A stretch of DNA of 64,000 nucleotides from Parasponia andersonii (lineage: Eukaryota; Streptophyta; Magnoliopsida; Rosales; Cannabaceae): positions 130,812 through 194,811 of the forward strand of contig JXTB01000378.1 of assembly GCA_002914805.1 (NCBI GenBank). The letters are read 5' to 3'. The notes beneath the pieces were generated by a model. That model saw only the letters and a program-made list of their open reading frames with translations, was not told where the DNA came from and made no database searches. Positions 12,923-34,536 of the stretch are shown here, piece after piece. Made by a program: the position numbers and the translations under genes. The number at the start of each line of letters is the position of its first letter. Positions within the stretch are counted from its first letter, which is position 1.

Positions 12923-13281
12923 ATTGCAAAAAAATTTCCTCAAGTTTAAGTATTTTGTAATTTAAATTCTAAAGTCTGGATCCTGCAAAATAATATCTTA
13001 AGATTAAAAATTTCTGAAAATTAATATCATAAATTGACTTTTTGATCAATTTTAATAACAAAAACACAATAATATTCTCCATTTAAACTGAATTAATCTT
13101 TATAATTCTTCTTAATTTTAAGGATATTATTGTCTTTTATCAGTTAAAATTATTCAAAAAATTAACTCAAAGTATTAATTTTCAAAAATTGTTAATCTTA
13201 AGGTATTATTTTGCAGAGTTTAAATTTCATAGATTAAATTGTAAAACATCCAAATCTTAGTGTACTTTTTTATAATTTACC
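12923..13281. mobile_element. MITE-like element with about 150-bp inverted arms
   Basis: Left arm attgcaaaa..tctgcaaaataatatcttaagatt pairs with the right arm, whose reverse complement reads ..tgcaaaataataccttaagatt. The arms cover nearly the whole 359 bp. No coding sequence. Confidence 0.65.
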
Positions 13282-13622
13282 CCAAAATAATATTAAAAAC
13301 AATGGCATGCCGATGTACCACACATACACAAAAATATATTATGTTAGTCATTTAAAATGAAAGAGTAAAGCTAGAGATACAAACAATTTATACATAAAAA
13401 TCACACATAATAATGATATAATCTGTTTTTAATCACCCATATTTTTCAAAGTTGGAACACAACATATACATGGTTGAATGAAAAAGCATAACCAAATGTA
13501 GTTTTATCAAATAAACGACAATAGATGCTGCTTAAACGACGGTAAACTGAATAGAGAAAAAGAAACGACACATTGTGCAACCTTTTGACTTTTTGAGTCT
13601 TGGACCATAATCGTTCACGGGC

Positions 13623-13630
<8 letters not shown>

Positions 13631-13653
<23 letters not shown>

Positions 13654-13748
13654 NTTTCAAACAACTAAAAAGAGGTATGTTTCAAGATATGGAGTTTGTT
13701 GGTATGACTGTGACAATGTAGAATACTTTTTCTTTTCCTTTTCCTTTT

Positions 13749-13780
<32 letters not shown>
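13631..13780. repeat. Poly-T tracts and a single N upstream of BAM2
   Basis: A long T run with one N at 13654, and a second pyrimidine/T run ending near 13778, lie 210-360 bp upstream of the BAM2 start codon. Run length is likely assembly-uncertain. They may overlap the BAM2 promoter; I see no clear TATA box to call. Confidence 0.6.
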
Positions 13781-13782
<2 letters not shown>

Positions 13783-13990
13783 AGAAAATACGTAAAGGAA
13801 AATTCCCTGAAAATTTTCCCGGGAAAATAGAGAGAGAAAGCTCTATCGATACCATCAGCAGGAGACCGAGTGAGATTTTCTCATTTCTCTAGAGAAATCG
13901 ATACATATATAGTTCGTTTCTTTCCTCTCTCAAAAAATTCTCTCTGGAAAAAGACAAAGCTGACGACTGTATTGCCTCGGAAAATCTAGA

Positions 13991-17988
<3,998 letters not shown>

Positions 17989-18950
17989 GATGAAAGATGC
18001 TTGAACTTCTTTTTGAACGTGATAATCTTGAACTACACGTGAAATCCGACACATTTCATTTTGGTTAGTTCAAGACATCTTCTTTGAAATATTACAATTC
18101 ACATGATATTCCACATGGGTGCCAGCTTATAAATTTTGCTCCCCTCAGTGTAAAAGACAATGCCATTCAATTGTCAAAGAGAGGTTTCTGCTTAAATGGC
18201 AAACATCTGAGCCATAAAGGAGGCACTAAATAAGCTGAACTAAACAGTACTTAGATTAGAAGCCTAGAATTTATTTTGTGCAAACAAAATCCTTCTTTTG
18301 GTTTCGATAGCTTTTTTGGGTCAACTTCTTAATATACAAAACATTAACTCATATTGGGGAAAAAAAAAGAAGTTAATTAATTCAATGTACATATATATTC
18401 CTTGAATGAACTCTAGATTCTTAAATAATAACAAGGAAACAAGGAAAGCCTTCGTTCACAGATACATAACAAAATTTGACTTGATTTCATGCTGAAAATC
18501 GATTATATATCTTGTGAATATCATGTAGGTCATTAATATATATGACTACATGTTTGATTCTTTTTTGAGGGAGTGAATTTTTTTCCCCCTTTTTGTTTGA
18601 GGAATGAGATCCTATTTGTTGCAATATTAGCCAAAGGAAAAAGGAAAGGACTGGAGGTTTATTAGTAGAAAATTTTGGCGGCCTATTATTAACTTAAATG
18701 TTCCCTTTTTTTTTTTTTTTCTGGCTGAAAAAACATACATAAGTCCCGAGATTTTGTCAGTTAAAAAAAATGTCTTTAAATTTGGCTTTACATTTGATAA
18801 AGAAAAGGAAAAAAAAAACAAAAAACAAAAAACAAAAAAGTGATTTGGAACTTAATCAAGGTCACGTTTATTTCATCCCCGTGAGCTAGGAATAGGATAC
18901 ATACAGTCCCCCAAAATCTCGTGGCCAGTACCCACGCCTCAATCCATGGC
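17989..18950. other. BAM2 3' region and BAM7 upstream region
   Basis: No further gene is seen. The first 100-200 bp are probably BAM2 3' UTR. The remainder is AT-rich with T and A runs (18707-18720, 18810-18838) and ends at the GC-richer BAM7 promoter. Confidence 0.6.
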
Positions 18951-18953
18951 CTC

Positions 18954-18974
18954 TGGCACGTGTGACACGTGTCA
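18954..18974 (+). promoter_or_regulatory. Twin G-box in the BAM7 promoter, resembling a BZR1-BAM element
   Basis: TGGCACGTGTGA (18954-18965) overlaps the perfect palindrome TGACACGTGTCA (18963-18974); the two CACGTG cores start 9 bp apart (957 and 966). From memory, Arabidopsis BAM7/BAM8 bind TCACACGTGTGA; each half here agrees at 10 of 12 positions. The site lies about 50 bp upstream of the GC-rich leader. Binding by BAM7, BES1/BZR1 or a bHLH/bZIP factor is inferred, not shown. Confidence 0.55.
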
Positions 18975-19019
18975 ACCCACAATTACGCTTCTGAACTTCG
19001 CTCGCTTATACACACACGC

Positions 19020-19255
19020 ACCATCCGTGCCAAAGTTCCCAATCGCACAATCTCGCACGCGCGAACGCAAAACCCTAACTCTCTCGCATGCTCGCACGCT
19101 TCTTCCTCGCCTCCCGGTCCGACCCGACCCGCCATCGCCGGCGTACGGCGGCTTCTTCGGATCTCGTTCCCCGGATATCTGCTTCATCTTCCTGAAACGA
19201 CGCCGGACCTCCGCTCCGGCCGCCGGAAAACTTCGCGCTGAGGCAATCGGAAATG
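19020..19255 (+). promoter_or_regulatory. GC-rich noncoding first exon (5' leader) of BAM7
   Basis: A sharply GC-rich block in AT-rich surroundings, ending in a good donor (aaatg|gtaagg at 19255/19256). A plausible acceptor is tttag|ttcc near 19860, about 75 bp before the coding ATG. This implies a leader intron of about 605 bp. The true transcription start is unknown. Open frames in this block (18946-19323) look like chance GC-rich reading frames, not a protein. Confidence 0.6.
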
Positions 19256-19868
19256 GTAAGGGTTTCTTTGGGCAAGATGGGACCTGTTGGGTAGTTCTTA
19301 GAGTAAGCTTTAATGGAAGATAAGGAGACGTTTGTATGACAATCGAGAATTTCAGGATATTGAGCATCAATTTTAGGTCAAAAAGCTAGAAATTCTTGTC
19401 CAATCTGGTATAAAGAAGGTAATTTACACATTATAACTTTTGCTTAAAACCTGTTTGTTTCCCGGGAAAAATTTCTGCAGAAAGTTTAAAATAAGAGGGG
19501 ATTAGCTGCTTTAATGATTGCTAATGAAACTGTGCCAGATGTCAACACTAGGAAAAGATTACAAGTTTTTGTGTTTTACTAGTTTTGGTGTTTTACTTAG
19601 TTATTTATTTATTTACTTTTTGTTCTTTTCTTATATAAGCACTAAATTCAACCAAAATCTTGTGATGAAGCTAATTCAGTGTTTCCATTCCTTTAGAATC
19701 AGTAGAATTGAGTTTTAAGTTTTATAAAACGAGTTTCTCTTTTCTTTGGTGTTAATTTTACTGTGAGATTAAGCTAATTTGAATCACATTTTTTCCAGAA
19801 AATACTGTGATACATATACCAGGATTACTAAAGTGTTTTTCTATAATTTGTGAAATTTAGTTCCAACA

Positions 19869-19916
19869 ATGTTGTTGATGGTACAAGAATTAAGTTGTGA
19901 GGATAACTGGGGTTAA
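19869..19916 (+). promoter_or_regulatory. Upstream ORF in the BAM7 leader
   Basis: ATG at 19869 opens a 15-codon frame (MLLMVQELSCEDNWG, then TAA), ending 18 bp before the main ATG at 19935. If the leader splice is 19255 to about 19861, a further ATG spanning the junction would give a 6-codon frame. Either could lower translation of BAM7. Confidence 0.45.
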
Positions 19917-19934
19917 AAGAGAAAGGAGTTTGTT

Positions 19935-25916
<5,982 letters not shown>

Positions 25917-26537
25917 GGAGCAGAAAACTCCCTGCTGATAGTGTTATTTATTTGTTTGCCCTCCTAAAAATTGTAGTTATAATCATTTCAGATGGTAATG
26001 AATAATGATATGTTACCTATACTAGTTTCAGGCCATTGATTGACAGTCAGATTGGACAATTTTTTATGATTAACAAATCAATGCATCGTTAAATATGTCA
26101 ATCAATTTATAGGTAGCAGTAACTTCACCTTGTAAATAGCATGCTCAGCGCATACTGTATCAGTTCGATCAATTGTAGCATGACAAAATGTTGATCTTAG
26201 AAATGCAGTTGGATTGGAGTTATGAGATGAAAAGTTCAGACTACAATTTGACTTTCAACTTAAGAAAAATACTTTCAAAGCAAATAAAATAAGAAATTTG
26301 GGAACGAAAAGTTTATTTTTGCCATGCTCTAGTCTAATTTTGAGGATCTACAAATTGTCGACATTATAATTCAATAACAAAACTAGCCTAACTAATTCCT
26401 GAATTGGTAGAATGAACCTTTCTATTACCTAAAAGGTGTAATTCTCGGTGAACTTTATATTTTAAAATGTGACAAGCGCAGTGAATACTTCCTAATTGAA
26501 TCAAACAATAGTTTTCATTAGCTATCTCACAAGGTGG
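25917..26537. other. Convergent intergenic region between BAM7 and the lipase gene
   Basis: It should hold the two facing 3' UTRs. No gene, repeat or structured RNA recognised. Confidence 0.6.
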
Positions 26538-29500
26538 TTAAGTCCTCTTGAACACCATTTGACCAGACTCATCCACGTCAAACAGACGCTCTGTGAAGTC
26601 ATCCCAGCTTTTCCCCCATTTCTTGAACGACAACATGGAAGTCTCCCCGGCTGACCTGCTAGAATTCTCTCCTCCTATTTCATGGAACGTCCCATAAGGT
26701 GAGGACGAGGTAGCATGGGGAATATCCAAAGCTACAGCACGCTGAAGGGCTGCCATGTACTCCTCACTATGTTCTCGGACAAGAGACTCCTGCCGCTCCA
26801 TCCTCTGCTTCGCTGGAATTCCCATGATTTGATCTTTTTCCACCATTAACTGAAATGACAAGAACGAATAACTACATACTGCAATCTTCTCATATTGATT
26901 ATCAGATGCAGCAAAAAAAGGTGGGCTCGGTGCTGAGAACCATGGTATGAAAGTTGTTTTGGTTAAGAACCAAAAATCCCATAGTTCAAGGAGGATCTAA
27001 GGACTTACATCAAGAGCCTGTTGGGATTCTCTTTCGATCCAAATGATGGCATGGTCAGTGGTTGCATTGCAAGAAAGAACTATGTGCTCAAACCTCCCAT
27101 CCACTGGTACTGCAGTCCTTACTACTGGCGGAAACCTTCCCATCCTGCAAGTTCGCAAGCATCTGATGAGTTATTTTGCCCATAGTTCAATCTCTTTTTC
27201 CCCTCAAATACAAGAGTAATCACATGACAATGCCATACCACCAATGAAGCTTTAATATGTTCTGTTAAAAAAGAATAGAATAAGTTGCCTATATTTTTCT
27301 CTTTGTTGAATCTATATATTTCATCCTCTTTTTGATTAGAAAACCGTTCCTTTCATTTTTTGTCCAAGGCCTAAAGTTAGATATCCCATTGTGTTTCTGA
27401 TAAGCCTCCTATCCGTTTTACCTATATGAGGTGTAAGAAGAAGAATTCATTGGGCAGGGTAGAAGGGTCTTCTGACTTTGTTAGTGCTGGGAGTGAGTAA
27501 AAAGCAGAAAGAGAAAGCCAACTCTATTCTGTTAGTGGTTAGGGAGAGGCAAGGAGAGAAAAGAAAGAAGGGAAAATATCGAGGAGTGAGTACGGGAGGG
27601 AAAAGGGAGTAAGGAATTATCTGGATTGTATGAAGACCTTTGCTCTTGGAGAGTACAACTCTCTTGAAAACCTGTTGTTCTTTCTTCCCTTGTCAATAAT
27701 ACCACCCAGATTGCTTTCATTTCCTTCCTATTTCCTCCGTTAGCCATTAATCCTATTATTAATACCAGTTTCTACCATGTAATTCAGACAAACACAAAAA
27801 GGGAGGACATACGTTTTAGGTATGACTCAATGAACATCCAGTGTTACATCATAGGTCCATAAAGGGCCACCTCATCATGAGAGTCTCCCTTCAATGCTCC
27901 ACTTGATATCAGTGTTTGACAGCTGATCAACCAAGGAAGATGATTGTGGGTCATGGACCCCAACTTATGGGAATGCACTCTCATTCTCTCAATGGCTCTC
28001 TCTCGCTCTCTCTCTCCAGAGCACTTAATTCCATAAAGAATATCATTACTTTTAACCAGAATTAGTATTTGTGATTCGATTGTAATGTTCCTTCTAGTCC
28101 TAGTTAAAGCTGATCTATACCTATCAAACTAAGTTTCTTTATTTTCCACCTTTATCTCTTTCAAGAAACGAGGATCTAAACGTTGACATTCCACCAAAAG
28201 AGGGGAAAAAAAAAAGAACTGAGTACAGTAAACACCTAAGCATACTTCATCAAGAAACATGTTTTTTTTTACCTGAATGGCTTTCGTTCAACAATATGAT
28301 AAAGACGACCAGGTGCATATAGTCTCCTTGGATCTTTAAGCATCTTTTCCTCCAATGTGCATGTATCCTTCAAGCACATTAGGCAAAGTAAACATGGCAA
28401 ACTGTTCAGACACAGAAAAACCAACTCAATTAATATTTCACAGAAATACTAGAGTAAGAACCTTGCAATCTAAATTGTAGTAATGCAATGGTCATAATGT
28501 CATTCAGACAAAATGGACAAGTGAATCTCATCGACAGCTGTACAGGCTTATGTGAACAACTATGTTACAAAAACAAACAACCACCAGAAAAATCATTATC
28601 TAGTTCTCTCTCTGTACAGTTTGAAGAAATCTTATTACATGTAAATTTTAACTTTGGGGCTTAAAAACTTTGGTCTTACTCTCTCAGTTTTCTGGAGTAA
28701 CAAAGCTTAGCTTTACTTGTATATTACAGAGGTCGCTGACCAGCATTTTACTTAGGTCTCACTTTATACCAACCCCTTCCCATAGAAACTTAGAAATATA
28801 TATTTCTCTGACATCTCACTAAGTCATAAAGGAATTAACAAATGATCATTGTTCTCTCCATCTCTTTCTGCACTTCTAGCGTCAGATGCATTTTTGTAAC
28901 TTGAATTCATATATTTTTGCTCTAATTCAATGCAAAAAAGGTGACTAAGACATACTATGTTTTACCAGAAAAGTGATCTGAATACATCTTCCAAAGCAGT
29001 TGTTGTTCGAGGTAAGAAATCATCCTGATTCATTAAAAACTTAGATTAGCATAAGCACGGGACATCATAAACAATAGGCGGGCAGCAAATTAATTCCCTT
29101 AAAAAACATGCCAACACATTTTATGCTTGCAAACCCATTCCATAACAGAGATCAACTTGATTACCACATTTTATCAGTTCTTGTCCGGTACGACGGGATC
29201 ATGTTTCAGTTATCAAAGAGCTTCCATTTCTAGCCAATACGGTCTCTAATTCTTAGAGGTTAAGATGGTTTTGAGATATGTCCCACTATTTGAAACAGTA
29301 CCTAAAAGCTGTAGCCAGATGCACAGATTCTCATTTGAGAAAGACAATGCATGTAATTCACATTGTACCCTACCTAATATGATAGTATACCCCCTCAATG
29401 TTGTCATGTCATACAATGGACGCCACATATGTATCAAATCCAGCTGAAGATTATACATGTTGAGAAACGAGAAAAATAATTACTCGTATGTTACATGTAA

Positions 29501-30452
29501 CTTATGTTACAATGTTACTTCCAACTCTTATTACAATTACAGCAAAGTCCACAATGATAACAGCTACTTGTCAGGGCTACTACTTAACAAGGCAATATAT
29601 GTGTAAGTTTTCCCACTAACATGTGCAGTGACTACAGTTTGTACAACGGACAACAGTCTCCTGAGTATCACTCTTCTTTCTCAATAACTTAAAAGTTAAC
29701 CATAAAGATGGAACAAACAAGTGTACCATGGAATATAATGAACTTACCTGGAGTACAACCGAATTAATAACATCTGCATATCTCACAGCCAAATTCAGAG
29801 ACACACAACGAGCAGGAGCCATTGCATAGCATCTGATCCTCTTCCTCTCAATGGTTCCCAGTTTGTCGAGATTTTGAAGTGCTATCATTGTCAACAATGC
29901 CACCACCCCTGCTCCAAGGGAATGCCCAGTAAATGTCAAGGTATATGTTGGATGTATTTCTACCAATTCCCTCAAACCTTCCCACTCCGCATCAAAAACA
30001 CGCCCTGCTGCTTTCAGTAGCCCATTATGAACATAGCCACCATCAAATTTTGTCTGCCCTAGTTTGTTATCAAGTAAAACTGCATAATCACTCTCCTTTG
30101 CTAGATTGAGTCCCCTAATCGCCAGGATTATATCAGCATTGCCATGATCAAGATAGACCATGTAAGGAGGAACCTGATCCTGAGTTTCTTCATAGTTTTT
30201 TCGTAAGATAACACAATCAGGATCAATGCCATAACCTCCAGGGGGAGCCCAAAGAGGGTTACGGAGATCATCTTCGTATACAGCTAGAATTAGACGACAG
30301 AGGCGGGGTATGGGCTCGAATTCTTCAGCAGTAGCTAGACCCCAGTTTTCACTTTCATAGCCGGCAGTGTAGAGGCACTTTAACCACACCCAACGAGCGC
30401 AGCCCAGACAGTATACACACTCAAGGATAGGAATCCCGCAGGCGATTGACAT
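26538..30452 (-). CDS. Class 3 lipase, calmodulin-binding heat-shock / diacylglycerol-lipase-like
   Basis: Five coding exons on the minus strand: 29748-30452 (ATG at 30450-30452), 28966-29024, 28273-28401, 27009-27144 and 26538-26849 (TAA), giving 446 aa with consistent phases. The N-terminal Cys-rich segment (1-60, CGIPILECVYCLGCARWVW) fits the mono-/diacylglycerol lipase N-terminal domain. The alpha/beta-hydrolase core follows, with nucleophile elbow GHSLG (Ser178), then VVLQDDFLPR (candidate catalytic Asp237) and FEHIVL (candidate His318). The C-terminus (about 343-446) is polar and ends in KRT. Relatives are predicted to hydrolyse acylglycerols at membranes, and a tobacco member binds calmodulin; the substrate here is unknown. 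The short segment gcgtcc before ATG follows an acceptor, so a noncoding leader exon lies upstream, probably within 30850-31250. Confidence 0.9.
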
Positions 30453-31250
30453 GGACGCCTATGAAGCAATCATGTCAACAAATGATCAAGTTCTCAACAT
30501 CAGTTTTCAGATTGAGGATTACTATACTGCGGTAGTAAATGGAAAACAAAATACTCGAATTCCAAGTTGGACGCAGCTGGGTTTGAACTTCTAATACAAA
30601 CAAAATCATCAAGCAAACTGGAAAGGTATACCATAAGTGCATTTAAATAGTTGGCAAGTAAAAGCTTTCAGCTTTCACACACACACTCAGGGCAGCAAAA
30701 GGCCTTATCAAATGTAAAGGCAAGGAAATTGACACTTTGTGAAGGAGCTTAATGGTCTGATCAAAGATATAGTCTTATAGATAGTATGAAGCTTACTTGT
30801 ACAGAAAAAAAATTTCAGGCTAAAAGCTAACGAAAACAAGTTCACAACCAATCTGGATGACGACCCATGACTGGAAAAACAAAAGGAACGAAACCCAGGT
30901 TCTGAAATTTAGAGGCATAGAGAGACAAAACCATAATGATCATACTAGAAGCCTAGAGACAAACACAACATATTTGCATCAGTATTAGACAACATAATAA
31001 TTAAAGAACCACTATAGTACTGCACTTTAATATTAAGAAAAAGGGAATTCCAATAAAGAGAGAAAAGGGTCTCGGTGGGTTTTTGAGATTGGAAAAGTGG
31101 GAGCTTCTTTCAGCTACTTTGGATGTTATTCGATTCAAACAAGAGTTTGTGAAAATTGATGTGGAAAAGAAAAACAAAACCATATAATAAAAAGAATACA
31201 GATATAATATAATTGATATTTATAGATGTAGATGATGAAGACGGAGAGAA
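30453..31250 (-). promoter_or_regulatory. Leader intron and probable 5' UTR/promoter of the lipase gene
   Basis: An acceptor (ttcatag) ends at 30459, seven bases above the lipase ATG, so transcription starts further upstream. The likely noncoding exon lies between about 30850 and 31250, but I could not fix its borders. The open frame at 31001-31183 shows no family resemblance. Confidence 0.45.
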
Positions 31251-33475
31251 GAGGATGAAGTTGGAGTCGGAGATGGAGATTTGGTATACCCGTAAGTCAA
31301 AATCATTTCTTCAGGTGTTGCCTTCAAGAATCTACTCATTTTAATGCCTAGATACCTTCGCTGTGTGCTTCTCATATGAAAAAAATCATTGGCTACGTCT
31401 GCGTATGTATTAAAACTCCGAAAACGACTAAAAGGGCCTCAACTTAACTGTCTTTGGGCCAGCCCATTCTTAAAGTTATATTGGGCCTCAAATAATCCCA
31501 TTCAGACCACTTCAACCCATTCTCTCTCTCTAATGAAATTAGCTTATATCACATGTTACTTTTGATAAATAATGCTCGTACCCCTTTTCTTATCCAATGT
31601 TAAAGTATGTCACCTGTTTGTTTTCTGATTAATCCTATTTTTAATTTGTAAATAATAAATCCAATATTGATCCTAATTTTTGTAATGTTCTAAATTTGAA
31701 CTCTAAAGTTTTGTTGTTATCTCTATTTTTTTCTTTTTTTATCTATGTTCAGTTGGTCATTATATAAATATATATATATATATATATATTTATCTATTAG
31801 TGTTTTTGGAATTGGTTTATGTAATTTGTCATTCTTTTCTTCCGTGTAATCTGTTTATTTGAATGCGTGAATTTTTGGTTCATCATTCTACGTAAAATCT
31901 GATTTTCATCTACTTTCTTCTTTTTAATCTGAATTCATGGCTATGTGAATCTCTGAAAGTATATCTAGTTTGTCTTTAAATGCAGTAATGTATATCTATT
32001 TCGGTTTTGATATCAAATCTGAATTTGCTAACTTAAATTGTTTCTCAAATAGACTCTCTTTGTAAGTTTGTTCTTTACAATCAAATAATTTTGAAATAAG
32101 AACTTTTGTTTTATTGCATATAGATCTGCTTTATTTTTTTTTTCTCTTGATATAAAATGTGATTGCTTTGAATGTTAATTAGATTCCTTTTATTTTGGAG
32201 GAAATTATGTTAGAAAAGAATGGAGAGAATTTGGATTTGAATTACAAATCTAGTTTTTGGATAAGATACATGAGTGTTAATTTCATTTAGATAGATAAGA
32301 AGATTCTAGCGTAGGAAGAGTAAAATTCCTCATATTCATAGGAGTGTTTTTAGATCATTGGATAAAAATGAATGGTGATCAAATAAATGAGTGTATGAAC
32401 AGTTGATACAACACAATATACTGAAGAAAAACCCAAACTTAAAATGAAAAAACATCTCTCTTCTCTATCATCTACTATTCTATGACTTCAATTTTCGAGC
32501 GCTACTTCATTAAAAATGGTACAATAGAGAGCACAAAGCTTACAAAAGTAATACTGCTAGGTCTTTTCTAGAAAAGAGTCCTATTGGAAAAGTTGAGAAC
32601 TTGACACACTGCTTTGATCACTATGAAGGGAAAAAAAAAAACAAAAAACAAAGAAAACTGAAATTAATTTCGAAGTTCTGTTTAAGAAGAAAATTGTAAT
32701 TGAGATTTGTAGTCATTCGTTTCATTGCAATTCTGCAATAAATGGTTCTTGAACTCTTGATAAAAAATAAGCTTCCATCTACAAATCCTATTCCTGCAAT
32801 TTCTTTTTTAAGGGAAATTCTTTTAACTATGATGGCTCTGAACAAATTAACGAAAGAAAATAGTAGTCATGATTTTTTTTCTCAAGGTACGAGTCCAAAG
32901 TTATTGAGAAAATGGTTTTAAAAATTACACATACATTGAATAGCACATCCTCAAGTGTTGATGTAGACTAAGCTGGAATTGATTTTCGTATAAATGAATT
33001 ATATTTTTAAGACTAATATTTTATATATAGTTGTTTTTTAAATTATTTTATAAGATTGGATTTGTATGGTTAAATTACCCAATTTAATTTTGAAAACATG
33101 TTTTGAATTTTTAAGAAAATTTATTAGGTGAAAATGGATATTTGATGGAAGAAAGAGTGAACATAACAAAATGGAGATGTTAAGGACAAAATCAAGTTGA
33201 ATAATTGATCAATTTAACTATTTAGATTTGTGGAAGATAATAGAGAAGAGAAAAGAAAGAGTAGCAGATGGCCATGGCCATTTTTGAGAAAAGCTTCTTC
33301 AGGTCGTGGAGAAGGAGAAAAGAAAAAGTATACAAAGTATTTCGGTGTAGTTGTTATGCTTTAAGACCACTATTTTTACAAACATTAGATTAGATCAAAT
33401 GGCTTAAATAGTCTTCCTACACGTAGGAAGGATTTTACTCCTCCTGTACTAAAGGTGAATATATTATTAAGAGCA
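31251..33475. other. AT-rich intergenic DNA with a TA microsatellite
   Basis: No gene supported. There is a TA run near 31766-31788. Open frames such as 32621-32845 (minus) are low-complexity. Confidence 0.6.
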
Positions 33476-33830
33476 GTGGAATTGTGTTTGGAGTTCTCGT
33501 GTCCTCCTAGGGTTAGGGTGTTTATTTGGTGGAGACTTCTTGGTGCTTTACTTTTCTGCAGTAATCTTACTAGAAGAATGTAATTGGTTGATCCAGATTG
33601 TGCTTGCTGTAAAATTAGGGAAACCTTATCTCATGCTTTATATTCGTATACATTCTCAAAAGACATTTAGAAAAAAGCTGGATTTTGGAAGTTAGTCAGG
33701 GTCAAAATACATAAGGATGTGGCTAAGTATTTGTTGGCTATTTTTTTTTTGAGTTGGAGAAGGCGAGCTTTGCTTGTTTTTGTGTGTTCCTTTGGACAAT
33801 TTGGAGTGAACCAAACCAGTGGTTCGGTTT
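33476..33830 (+). pseudogene. LINE fragment: degenerate zf-RVT region
   Basis: Reading across stops, the translation shows SCPPRVRVFIWWRLLGALL, SNLTRRM, then VDPDCACCKIRETLSHALY. This is the zinc-binding region that follows reverse transcriptase in plant non-LTR elements (PPRVR-FIWRLL..LP..NL..R, then C-x2-C..E--SHAL). Two in-frame stops and a short length show it is dead. Confidence 0.7.
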
Positions 33831-34530
33831 AGACAATAGAAGTTTTGGTATCTTATGTTGCACTTTGTTAGGTCTATTTTTCAGATATTGTCGAGTTTTA
33901 CCAGTTATCTAATTAATTATTAAGGTGATAATACAGATGTATAAAAATTGACATAGTGATTTTTACGTGTTCTATTTGACTGACTGTACCCATAAAGTCA
34001 TGTTTAGAGAAAAAAAAATGTACTAATAATAAATTTTAAATTACAAACACTAATTAATTTAATTAAAGTAAGACTTCTTCTCACCAGTTGGAAATCATTA
34101 GAAAACTTTCCATAATAGCCAAACACATTTTTAAGTCGTAACATAAAAGAAAAATACAACCTTTTTTACTAAAATGCAAAATTTCATTACCTGATATTTT
34201 TTTTAGCTCATAAATCAATTATAATATGCAAAAACATATTAATGAAACTTTCGCAACTATTAATCAATTAAAATCTCTCAAATTATGAAATTTCCTTAAC
34301 TAAATATGAACAATTCTCTATCGATAAAGATATTCTAGAGCATCGAAATTGTCCATATACGTGATTGACAATCATATATCACACAAAGATAGGAAATAAT
34401 CAATGAAATGAGTATATTTGCAAAGAAATAACCCATCTTAATTTCTTGCATATCAAAACATATGAATTATTTCTAAGACAATTTGACTAGAGTTTTGTGA
34501 TCCCCATAAGCATATAATATGTGATCCCAG
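33831..34530. other. AT-rich spacer between LINE fragments
   Basis: Nothing recognisable; A/T-rich with short runs. Confidence 0.5.
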
Positions 34531-34536
34531 CAATGT

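Noticed and set aside
18946..19370. Overlapping 60-130-codon frames in the GC-rich block on both strands
   Set aside because: GC-rich DNA is open by chance in many frames; the block ends in a splice donor and fits a noncoding BAM7 leader better.
29265..29458. Frames on both strands within the lipase intron 29025-29747
   Set aside because: Intronic, no domain, and the lipase reading is continuous without them.
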